From the NCBI RefSeq assembly GCF_003149105.1, contig NZ_QGDS01000001.1, positions 651,942 to 715,941 of the forward strand: 64,000 nucleotides of DNA. Reading direction: 5' to 3'. Shown here in pieces: positions 42,956 through 51,000 of the stretch. The stretch's first letter is position 1. Each line of letters begins with the position of its first letter. Position numbers and translations under genes: made by a program. This DNA is from Faecalicatena contorta. Its GTDB lineage: Bacteria > Bacillota > Clostridia > Lachnospirales > Lachnospiraceae. Under the pieces are notes generated by a model. That model was not told where the DNA came from, made no database searches, and saw nothing but the letters and a program-made list of their open reading frames with translations.

Positions 42956-43414
42956 ATGTCAGACACAGCAGTGGTAAATAATATAGAAGAAGTGCAGGAG
43001 GAAACTGCCCGTTTTCTTACTTTCACATCGGACAATCTGGTTTTCGGAGTCAGTACAGACAACGTAATTGAGATTATTACAAATTATATGATCCGTCCTC
43101 TTCCAATGGTACCGGATTACATTCGCGGCGTCATCAATCTCCGCGGACAGATTATCCCGGTTATGGATATGAGGCTTAGGCTTGGTAAGCCTTTTATGGA
43201 ATATACTTCCTCTACCTGTATCATTATTCTGGAGATAGATTCCATCCGCATCGGAATTGTGGTAGATTCCGTTTTACAGGTGCAGAATATCAACACCAGC
43301 CTTGCATCACCTATTCCTATTGAGAACCGTCAGGAGCTTACAAATTTCATGCTTTCCCTGGAAGACGGCACTGTAGTTCTTTTTCTGGATTGCGAAGCAA
43401 TTATCAGGGCTTAG
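42956..43414 (+). CDS. cheW: Chemotaxis coupling protein CheW
   Basis: About 152 residues, a single CheW domain (RFLTFTSDNLVFGVSTDNVIEIITNYMIRPLPMVPDYIRGVINLRGQIIPVMDMRLRLG) that links chemoreceptors to CheA. The ATG at 42956 has GGAGG ahead; 24 upstream codons are open but run through the intergenic hairpin. It lies between cheA and cheB. Confidence 0.95.
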   Translation: MSDTAVVNNIEEVQEETARFLTFTSDNLVFGVSTDNVIEIITNYMIRPLPMVPDYIRGVINLRGQIIPVMDMRLRLGKPFMEYTSSTCIIILEIDSIRIGIVVDSVLQVQNINTSLASPIPIENRQELTNFMLSLEDGTVVLFLDCEAIIRA

Positions 43415-43480
43415 TTTACCCGTTCACGCTTCTTACTCCCGTAAAAATTTCAAAAAATATAACATGCTTTACAAATACAT

Positions 43481-43521
43481 ATTGCCTGTCACTTATCAGA
43501 GATGATAAGACGGCAGGCAAT
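43481..43521 (+). promoter_or_regulatory. Long two-part hairpin between cheW and cheB
   Basis: ATTGCCTG pairs with CAGGCAAT, and inside it CTTATCA pairs with TGATAAG. The pair lies in the 132-nt gap before cheB, ending 25 nt ahead of its ATG. No U-run follows. It resembles an mRNA leader structure or protected processing site more than a terminator. Confidence 0.6.
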
Positions 43522-43546
43522 TAAACTGATTGGAAAGGAGCTCATC

Positions 43547-44593
43547 ATGGCTGCTAACAACATAATAAAGGTTTTTGTCATAGATGATTCTCTTGTCTTT
43601 GACAAGTTTTTATCTCAGGAGCTTCCAAAAGTCAATCCGAATATACAGGTTATTGGGTACAGTACTGACCCGCTTGATGCTTTGCGTAAAATTCCCCAGT
43701 TAAAACCGGATGTCATCACATTGGATGTAGAAATGCCGAGAATGGACGGAATATCGTTTCTGAAGGAGTTGCTTCCAAAGCACCCTATTCCGGTGATCCT
43801 GGCATCTTCGCTGAATGTAGATGTATTTGATGCGCTCTCCTATGGTGCGGTAGATTTTGTTAAGAAACCGGATATGAGCCGCAACTACAATGCCCAGGTA
43901 TTTGCACAGAGTCTTGTTTCGAAGATTATCATTGCATCCCGTGCTACGGTACACCAGCCGGAAGTACCCTCTCCCCAGACAACTTCTTCTTCGCATACAG
44001 CAACCCCTTTGTCTTACTCTTCCATGCTGATTGCCATCGGCGCTTCTACAGGAGGTACAGAAGCAACTGTACAAATCCTCAAAGAACTCCCAGGTAACCT
44101 GCCAGGTATCCTAATAACCCAGCATATGCCGGAAGGATTCACAAAAATGTACGCTGACCGCCTGAACAAGCTATGTCAGATGGAAGTAAGGGAAGCAAAA
44201 GATGGGGATATCATCCATCCAGGACTTGCATTGGTAGCTCCCGGAGGTGATTTGCAAATGAAGGTGGTGCGTGACGGTAACCAATACCGCATCCGGTGCT
44301 ATCCCGGGGAGAAAGTAAATGGACACCGTCCTTCTGTGGATGTACTTTTCCATTCTGTTGCCGAAACAGCCGGACAGAAAGCCGTTGGCATTATACTGAC
44401 CGGAATGGGACAGGACGGAGCACAGGGTCTGCTCCATATGCGTAAAAGCGGAGCATATACGATTGGTCAGGACAAAGAGTCCTGTGTTGTATACGGAATG
44501 CCTATGGTAGCGCATCAGATAGGCGGCGTAACCACACAGGCCTCCTGCCAGAATATTGCAAGTGTATTAATGACATATTTGAGAAAATTATAA
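43547..44593 (+). CDS. cheB: Chemoreceptor methylesterase CheB
   Basis: CheB removes methyl groups from chemoreceptors. About 348 residues: an N-terminal receiver (FVIDDS, phospho-acceptor in ITLDVEMPRMDG, KKPD) and the C-terminal esterase with catalytic Ser in IGASTGGTEA, His in ITQHMPEGF and Asp in TGMGQDGAQG. The ATG at 43547 follows AAAGGAG. Its partner methyltransferase gene cheR is not in this window. A strong terminator follows. Confidence 0.95.
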   Translation: MAANNIIKVFVIDDSLVFDKFLSQELPKVNPNIQVIGYSTDPLDALRKIPQLKPDVITLDVEMPRMDGISFLKELLPKHPIPVILASSLNVDVFDALSYGAVDFVKKPDMSRNYNAQVFAQSLVSKIIIASRATVHQPEVPSPQTTSSSHTATPLSYSSMLIAIGASTGGTEATVQILKELPGNLPGILITQHMPEGFTKMYADRLNKLCQMEVREAKDGDIIHPGLALVAPGGDLQMKVVRDGNQYRIRCYPGEKVNGHRPSVDVLFHSVAETAGQKAVGIILTGMGQDGAQGLLHMRKSGAYTIGQDKESCVVYGMPMVAHQIGGVTTQASCQNIASVLMTYLRKL

Positions 44594-44609
44594 AAATAAA
44601 TATGCACCA

Positions 44610-45143
44610 TCAGATGCCGGTAGAAATACCGGCATCTATTTTGGCATCAATATCTGCTGAAGCCGTTCCCGCTCCTGCTCCCGTCTGCACTTCCGCAGGC
44701 AGAGCTATATTTGGCACAGCCGGATTCAAAGCAGAAGAACCTGCGCTAATGTATGGATGATTATCATAATGTTTCTGAAACCGGAAATTATGATGCATAT
44801 TCTCCAGCTCCCCTTCTGCCCGGATACTGGAGTCGGCACTGAGACGTTTCGACCTCATCCGCTTCAATTCTGTTTTTAAAGCCAGCTCTTCTCTGCGCTC
44901 TTCTGCCTTTTCTGCCCGTCTGCTGCGCAATTTTACAATCTCTTCTTCATTCAACCTCCGGATTTTCCTATTTCCTCTCTGCAGTAGTTTCTGCATAGAA
45001 GCAATCGCCGCCCTGGCTTTTGCACGGTCCTCTTCCTCTCCAAAACAGGAAGTCATCCGTAATTCTGAAATGCTGCGCCGCGCCGTTGCCATTACATCCC
45101 ATACCTGGCTTTGGTAGAAGCCGTTGCCAGCCTTGTATAACAT
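44610..45143 (-). CDS. Hypothetical basic helical protein, possibly the 3' part of a frameshifted gene
   Basis: A 177-codon frame with a charged helical middle (NEEEIVKLRSRRAEKAEERREELALKTELK) and an Ala/Gly/Ile-rich tail. It lacks a good ribosome site at its first ATG. An internal ATG at 45092 overlaps the upstream stop as TAATG, which would allow translational coupling. Alternatively the segment KAGNGFYQSQVWDV ahead of that ATG is protein-like, and the upstream and downstream frames may be one gene broken by a -1 shift. The last codons overlap the cheB terminator. No family is recognised. It probably shares the sigma-28-type promoter of the upstream frame. Confidence 0.6.
   Translation of the reverse strand: MLYKAGNGFYQSQVWDVMATARRSISELRMTSCFGEEEDRAKARAAIASMQKLLQRGNRKIRRLNEEEIVKLRSRRAEKAEERREELALKTELKRMRSKRLSADSSIRAEGELENMHHNFRFQKHYDNHPYISAGSSALNPAVPNIALPAEVQTGAGAGTASADIDAKIDAGISTGI
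44613..44645 (+). terminator. Terminator of cheA-cheW-cheB
   Basis: GATGCCGGTA and TACCGGCATC form a perfect 10-bp stem closed by a GAAA tetraloop, followed by TATTTT. It starts 20 nt after cheB and lies inside the last codons of the converging minus-strand gene. Confidence 0.87.
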
Positions 45144-45385
45144 CCGGCCACAGAATAGGACGGTGAGGAAGACGACTTGAACTTAGAAGCAGGGGATGTA
45201 TCTGATTCAGCAGAAAAATAGGAAGTCAGGCTGGAGTCAAGCTCTACCCGGTCCCTCCCGCGGGACACTGCCCCGGCCTCTATATGGCCCCCCGCCTCCG
45301 GTAAAGACTTCTCGGCACAAGATATGTCGTTACTCCCCGCATAGGAGGGCAGGGAAACATTTCTTTGATTTATTACGCGATTCAT
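45092..45385 (-). CDS. Hypothetical protein divergent from flagellin
   Basis: A 97-residue, Ser-rich frame (MNRVINQRNVSLPSYAGSND) with a strong GGAGG ribosome site six nt ahead and a sigma-28-type promoter 30 bp upstream. It ends overlapping the next frame by 52 bp (or by 1 nt if that gene starts at 45092). Function is unknown. The two frames together could be a single, frameshifted gene of about 260 codons. Divergent placement from fliC and the shared promoter type suggest a flagellar-regulon member. Confidence 0.62.
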   Translation of the reverse strand: MNRVINQRNVSLPSYAGSNDISCAEKSLPEAGGHIEAGAVSRGRDRVELDSSLTSYFSAESDTSPASKFKSSSSPSYSVAGCYTRLATASTKARYGM

Positions 45386-45415
45386 AAGGCGCCTCCTTCA
45401 AGGTTATACTATAGT

Positions 45416-45442
45416 TATCGTTTCCTTTCTTAAAAACTTAAT
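45416..45442 (-). promoter_or_regulatory. Sigma-28 type promoter for the gene divergent from fliC
   Basis: On the minus strand TTAA, exactly 15 nt, then AACGATAA, ending 30 nt before the ATG. It matches the flgM and InlB-repeat sites in -35 and spacing. Confidence 0.6.
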
Positions 45443-45502
45443 CGTATTGCATCTCTTATACCATAATCCCCCAAAATTTTAAAAAGTTTTTCATTTTTTT
45501 AC

Positions 45503-45529
45503 TTATGTTTCTTTCTAATCTGACGATAT
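45503..45529 (+). promoter_or_regulatory. Sigma-28 type promoter for flagellin fliC
   Basis: TTAT, 15 nt, then GACGATAT, the same -10 as the flgM promoter. It would give a leader of about 145 nt before the fliC ATG, which holds the CsrA-like sites. Confidence 0.75.
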
Positions 45530-45636
45530 TGTAATTGAGCATAATAAATGAGCGCTTCTTATTTATTCATGTTTGACGCGTCACTATTATTTTATTACAT
45601 TTTCTTCCCAACGATAGGCCATCTCAGGGAAGAATA

Positions 45637-45677
45637 CCCAAGGGCAAGGAAGCCCGGGAATTATTTCAAGGAGGAAA
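45637..45677 (+). promoter_or_regulatory. Candidate CsrA-binding hairpin and ribosome site in the fliC leader
   Basis: GGGC-AAGGAA-GCCC forms a hairpin with GGA exposed in the loop (45642-45655), extended by an outer CCC/GGG pair. A second GGA lies in the AAGGAGG ribosome site at 45668-45674. Bacillus hag mRNA has the same two-site arrangement, bound by CsrA and relieved by FliW. Confidence 0.6.
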
Positions 45678-45682
45678 TACAT

Positions 45683-47029
45683 ATGAGAATTCAACACAAT
45701 ATCGCGGCTTTAAATTCATACCGCAACTTAACAGGAAACAACAATGCAGTAGGCAAAAACCTGGAAAAATTATCTTCCGGATATAGAATCAACCGTGCAG
45801 GTGATGACGCAGCGGGACTTGCTATTTCTGAAAAAATGCGTGCTCAGATCACAGGTCTTGAGACAGCACAGAAGAATGCTAACGATGGTATTTCTTTAGT
45901 ACAGACAGCAGAAGGTGCTTTGACAGAAGTTCACTCTATGCTGAACCGTATGGTAGAGCTGGCTGACCAGTCTGCAAACGGAACTTATGACAATGCTACA
46001 GACCGTTCAAATCTTCAGAAAGAATTGAACTCTCTGAAATCCGAGATTGACCGTATTTCAGAAGGAACAAATTTCAATGGGATTAACCTTTTAGATGGCT
46101 CTTTAGGTGGCGGTAGCTCAGTATTGGGTGGTGCAGATATTGCAGTAGGCAAGTCTCTTGGTACAGCAGGGCTCACTGGCGGTACAGCTGCAGCGGACGA
46201 CAAATTTATCGTTTCTTCTTGGGGTGCAATTAATGGTGGCAACGGCAATTACACCATTGCAACTGGAACTATCGCTGCTGATGGCTCATTCACGGCTGGA
46301 GAAGCTACAACTGATAGAGATATTATCATAACACGTGAATATGATGTTACAGATGATGATGGTAATACTGTAACAAAACAAGAAAATTTTGTTTTAAAGT
46401 TAGATGATGTTTTATCAGGCGTTACTAAAGATGGTAAAGCAAAAACAGCTGGTTCTACTGTGTCTGGTCAGGATCTTAATATTTCAGCAGATGGAGATGT
46501 ATATACTCTCGACTTAACTTCTGCCGGGCTTGGAAAAATCCAATTATCCGCAGTCGCTGCTGGCGCAGATACTGATATTTTAGGAGCACTTAATGGAGCA
46601 ACCACTACTATAACAGAAGCTTCTGGAAGTGGTGCACTTACATTACAGATTGGTGATACTGCTCAAGACTTTAATCAACTTTCAGTTAGCATTGGAGATA
46701 TGAGTTCACGTGCGTTAGGTCTTAATACTGTTGATATCAGCACACAGGCGGGGGCAAAATCAGCTGTAGATGCAATTAAGAACGCAATCAACTCTGTATC
46801 TTCTACACGTGGTGATCTTGGCGCTATCCAGAACCGTCTGGAACACACCATCAACAACTTGAGTGTAACAACAGAGAACATGACTGCTGCCGAAAGCCGT
46901 ATCCGTGACGTTGACATGGCTAAAGAAATGATGAGCTACACAAAGAATAACATTCTTGTACAGGCTTCTCAGGCTATGCTTGCACAGGCTAACCAGATTC
47001 CTCAGGGAGTTCTTCAGTTATTACAGTAA
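45683..47029 (+). CDS. fliC: Flagellin FliC
   Basis: The filament protein, 448 residues. The conserved N-terminus is MRIQHNIAALNSYRNLTGNNNAVGKNLEKLSSGYRINRAGDDAAGLAISEKMR and the C-terminus is RIRDVDMAKEMMSYTKNNILVQASQAMLAQANQIPQGVLQLLQ. The middle (about 180-360) is variable and surface-exposed. The D1 segment LNRMVELADQSANGT corresponds to the region that TLR5 recognises in Salmonella flagellin. The ATG at 45683 has AAGGAGG ahead; the 45 open codons upstream are leader, not protein. Confidence 0.97.
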   Translation: MRIQHNIAALNSYRNLTGNNNAVGKNLEKLSSGYRINRAGDDAAGLAISEKMRAQITGLETAQKNANDGISLVQTAEGALTEVHSMLNRMVELADQSANGTYDNATDRSNLQKELNSLKSEIDRISEGTNFNGINLLDGSLGGGSSVLGGADIAVGKSLGTAGLTGGTAAADDKFIVSSWGAINGGNGNYTIATGTIAADGSFTAGEATTDRDIIITREYDVTDDDGNTVTKQENFVLKLDDVLSGVTKDGKAKTAGSTVSGQDLNISADGDVYTLDLTSAGLGKIQLSAVAAGADTDILGALNGATTTITEASGSGALTLQIGDTAQDFNQLSVSIGDMSSRALGLNTVDISTQAGAKSAVDAIKNAINSVSSTRGDLGAIQNRLEHTINNLSVTTENMTAAESRIRDVDMAKEMMSYTKNNILVQASQAMLAQANQIPQGVLQLLQ

Positions 47030-47047
47030 GTTTATAATGTTTATTAC

Positions 47048-47078
47048 AAAATGCTGCCCAACCTGGGCAGCATTTTTT
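47048..47078 (+). terminator. Terminator of fliC
   Basis: AAAATGCTGCCCA and TGGGCAGCATTTTTT form a strong GC-rich stem with a 3-nt loop and a T-run, 19 nt after the fliC stop. Confidence 0.93.
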
Positions 47079-47187
47079 GTATAAGTCTATATTAGATTAT
47101 ATTCATGATTCTATCTAATTCTGCTTTAATTCCTGTTTTAATACCTCAACATTGATAAATAGATTACCTTAACCACGGAACCTAATT

Positions 47188-47226
47188 GAAAAAGCACCTA
47201 AACCACTTTTGGGTTTAAATGCTTTC
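47188..47226 (-). terminator. Terminator after the hemerythrin genes
   Basis: On the minus strand AGCATTTAAACC pairs with GGTTTAGGTGCT, followed by TTTTT, just after the second hemerythrin stop. It ends the InlB-repeat/hemerythrin operon. Confidence 0.78.
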
Positions 47227-47233
47227 TTTCAGT

Positions 47234-47638
47234 TTATTTCTTATGGCTGCTGGCATAAGCTGCCAGCTTTCTATCTTCTGTACGAATGTGGGCGACCAGT
47301 ATGCCAATTAACTTATTCAGTTCTGCCAGAGACGCAATGTCCGCATTACTGGCTAATATTCCTTTCGCACCTGCTTCTATCTGTGCTATGTAGTTCTCAT
47401 GAAACTTGCTGTGCACCTGATAGCCTGGATAACCGACACTCTTTTGCAGGTTTTCTTCATCCCGGAAATGTTTTTTCACATAATCAACAAGGAACTTGGC
47501 AGTTGATTCAACTTGGCTGCGTCCCTGTCCTTTTGCGCAAGCCTCCTGCAGATTATTAATCATACGGAACAGCTCTCTATGCTCGGAATCAATCAGTGCG
47601 TTTCCTGTTTCCAGATCTTTTGTTAATTCATATTTCAT
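47234..47638 (-). CDS. Bacteriohemerythrin, copy 2
   Basis: A 134-residue four-helix protein that binds oxygen at a di-iron site. The ligands are present: His20 in DSEHRELF, H-x-x-x-E in KKHFRDEENLQ, H-x-x-x-H in HSKFHENY, and H-x-x-x-x-D in AHIRTEDRKL. It is a close paralogue of the neighbouring copy. It lies 24 bp downstream and is probably in the same operon. The likely role is oxygen binding, sensing or delivery; the exact role is unknown. Confidence 0.95.
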   Translation of the reverse strand: MKYELTKDLETGNALIDSEHRELFRMINNLQEACAKGQGRSQVESTAKFLVDYVKKHFRDEENLQKSVGYPGYQVHSKFHENYIAQIEAGAKGILASNADIASLAELNKLIGILVAHIRTEDRKLAAYASSHKK

Positions 47639-47662
47639 TAGCTTTTCCTCTTTTACTTATCT

Positions 47663-48067
47663 CTATTTCTTTTGGCTCACAATAAATGCTGCCAGTTTTT
47701 TATCCTCTGTACGGATATGGGCAATCAATAAACCAATCATTCTGTTCAGTTCTGCCAAAGATGCGATATCTGCATTTCTGACAAGAATTGTATCAGCCGC
47801 TGCCGATATCTGTGAGATGTAATTTTCGTGAAAGTTTTTGTGTGCCGGATATCCCGGGTATTTCACACTTATCTGAAGATTCTGCTCATCGCCAAAATGT
47901 TTTTTTACATAATCTACAAGAAATTTGGCAGCTGTTTCTACCTGGCTGCGCCCCTGTCCTTTTGTGCAGGCATCCTGCAAATTATTTACCATTTTAAACA
48001 ACTCTCTGTGCTCGGAATCAATTAGTGCATTTCCTGTTTCTAGGTCTTTTGTCACTTCATATCTCAT
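47663..48067 (-). CDS. Bacteriohemerythrin, copy 1
   Basis: A 134-residue hemerythrin with the full ligand set (SEHRELF, KKHFGDEQNLQ, HKNFHENY, AHIRTEDKKL). It has AAGGAAC ahead of its ATG and starts 16 bp after the InlB-repeat gene, so it appears to be co-transcribed with it. The pair arose by tandem duplication, since the two proteins share most of their residues. Confidence 0.95.
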   Translation of the reverse strand: MRYEVTKDLETGNALIDSEHRELFKMVNNLQDACTKGQGRSQVETAAKFLVDYVKKHFGDEQNLQISVKYPGYPAHKNFHENYISQISAAADTILVRNADIASLAELNRMIGLLIAHIRTEDKKLAAFIVSQKK

Positions 48068-48083
48068 GTTTTTGGTTCCTTTC

Positions 48084-51000
48084 TTATTTTATCTTTTTGT
48101 ATAGTGCTCCAATGATACCGACTGCGGCCAATATGATTCCCGCAATAGAATATGTCAAAGGCGCCTTATCTCCGGTAAGAATTTCTTTTATAGCGTTTGC
48201 AGCATCTTTGAGTGCCTGGTTTGCTGTATCTGCAGCTCCTGTACCAGAATTCTGTGTGCCTGTTCCTGTTGAAGCCGTTCCTACATTGCCGTTTCCGCTG
48301 CCGCTCTGCCCCCCGCCTCCCGGATTACCTCCTGAGCTTTCCGGTTCTGACCACTGAGCCGTCAAGGTAAGATCGCCTTTCAGCGTATCTTTTTTGAAAT
48401 CCCATGTTTTTCCCTCTGCTGCCCATCCTTTAAAAACATATCCATCCTTTGTAGGCGCCGCTGGCTCTGCAATCAGAGAATCATAGGCCACTGTCTGGGA
48501 TTCTGGGGCCGCAGAACCACCGGCAGTATCAAAGCTGACTGTATACAGGTTCGCTTTCCATCCGGAATAAATTATTGTCTCTCCGTCAACAAAATCTTCC
48601 TCGAAGCTCCACGGGGTTTTCCCGTCTGCATCTTTAAACCAGCCTGTAAACGTATATCCTGTTCTCACGGGATCTTTCGGCTGTTCCGGCTGTTCACCCC
48701 ACAGCATTTTTATATCTTTAATCTCTGTGCCATCATAAGTCTCAAAATGTACTGTATACTCTGTATCTGACCAGTGTGCATATAAATCTGTATCTCCCTG
48801 AACCTTGTCCCGCTTAAATACCCATTTATCCTGATAAGCGTCATCTTTATACCAGCTGCTCAGAGTTTTATGAGGTATCTTCTTATTTGGATTAGGCAGA
48901 TAATCACCTACTTTATAGGCTTCCTTATAAGTAACAACCTCTTCTTCGTCACTATCCTCGGATGCTCTGTAATGATAACGAACCGTATATTTTTGCAGCT
49001 CCCACTTCGCATAAATTGTCATCGTCTTATCTACATATTCAGAAGCAGGTAAAAATGGCTGCGTAAGTTCTGCATCCCGGTACCATCCGGTAAGTACATA
49101 TCCTGCTCTGGTAGTTTTCAGGTTATCAGCCGGAACATATGTACCATAAGTCACTTCCACTGGCTCTAAGCTGGAACCACCGTTTGTCTCAAAAGAAAGT
49201 GTATAAACATCGGGTATCCATGACGCATACAGACTCATATCTCCTGTTACTGTTGATTTTGCAAAATCCCAGGCAGTTGTCTCATCTGTAATGTCCGGGT
49301 CAGTATACCATGCATCGAAGGTATAGTGTGCTCTGGACGGATCTGGCACCGGTCTGGTTATCAGATTGCCGTAACGAAGACCGTTTTGAGAAGGAACACT
49401 GCTGTCCCCTTTATAAGTTACAAACTGAACCGTATATTCGTCCCATGTCCAGTGCGCATAAAGCATAAGCTCATTCCCTTCAGGGAGAACCTGATTTTCT
49501 GCAAAATTCCATAGCTGTTCGTCCTGATATCCGTCTCCTGTGTACCAGCCGTTCAGTGTATATCCCGGCCTTTTCTTTGTTTCAGGCGTATTCTGGTCTT
49601 CCACCTGCTCCCTTGTCAGGAAATCTCCGTAGCGAACATCATGCAGTGTTACCTGAAGGACTTTTCCAGGATCTTCATTCTCTGGTTCGTATTTTACATT
49701 TAGAATCACATCAACCGGCTCTCCCTGCCATCCTGCATATAGGCTCATATCTCCGGTCACCGTATCGCTGCTGAAATCCCACAGTCTACCATCTTCTGTC
49801 ATCCAACCTAAAAATTCATATCTGTCTCTGGATGGCTCGGATGGTTCTGGTATTGGATCACCATAATGTAGCCCTGTTTCAGCCTCCGGCGGATTCTCAT
49901 CCCCCTGATAGGTATGGAAGCTGACTGTATACTCATCCAGTGTCCAATATGCATAAAGAGTCATAGCACCTTCTACCTTGTCCGCACCTGGTTCATCAGA
50001 AAACTTCCACTGATGTCCTCCTCCGTCTTCCTCGGTATACCAGCCCTGGAATGTATGTCCCAGCCACTTCTGCCCGCTCGCCGGATAATTGGGTCTGCTT
50101 AAGGTTTTTCCATAGATTATCTGCTTGGCACCTTCACCGGACGGCACCGCAGGACATCCCTCCTCGTTCGGTGCTTCAAAGTTAATCGTATATTGTTCCG
50201 GCGTCCACTGTGCTTTCAGCACAACATCTCCTGTCAACGGAGCGGACATATCCCATGCCTTTCCGGTGCTGGTAGTCCAGCTTTTCACCTCGTAACCTGT
50301 TCTCTTAAACATTCCCGCAAGCTTGTCATCCAAATCCATATGGGCGTTCTCTAGGCTTTCATTATATGTAGCAGAAAGATTCTGGTCTTCCTGAGGAATC
50401 GCATCCGGGTGATTTGCCTGGAAGATGGCATAGCATGTTACCTGGTGCCACTTCGCGTAAAGATCAAACTTTCCATCAGCATCTTTTAAGCCCTCATCAA
50501 AGTCCCATTTACTGGTCAGCTTCTCATCCGTATACCAGCCCTCCACCGTATACGTTGTAGCCAAGGTTGTCCGTGCAGGTTTCTCAGCATTTGGCACTGG
50601 AATTCCTTTTCCAAACTCTACCTTGGCAGTTGGAGGATTCACGCTTTCTCCGGCCTGACTATTTACATGAAAGGTCACGTTTGTCTCATCAGCACCCCAT
50701 CCTGCATACAAAGTCATACTCTTGGTGACTGTATCCACGCCCAGATTCCAAATCTTTGTGCATTTCGCATCTGTATACCAGGCTACAAACTTATACCTTT
50801 CTCGTTGTGGTTTATCCTCCGGTGAGATGGGGATTGTTGTAGTAGCCGATACTGTCAAAGGATTCGGAGCAGGCATATTAGTTACTTCATCTGAACCTGC
50901 ATTTGCATTAAAAGTCACCTTACAATCCGCAAGCCATTTTGCTCTCAAGACAGTGGTCTCTTTTGTAATTGTTGTCCCATCGCTTCCAAATTTCCATTCA

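Noticed and set aside
45548..45682. Open upstream extension of the flagellin frame
   Set aside because: Flagellin begins at MRIQHN, which has AAGGAGG ahead. The extension is the untranslated leader with the promoter and hairpin.
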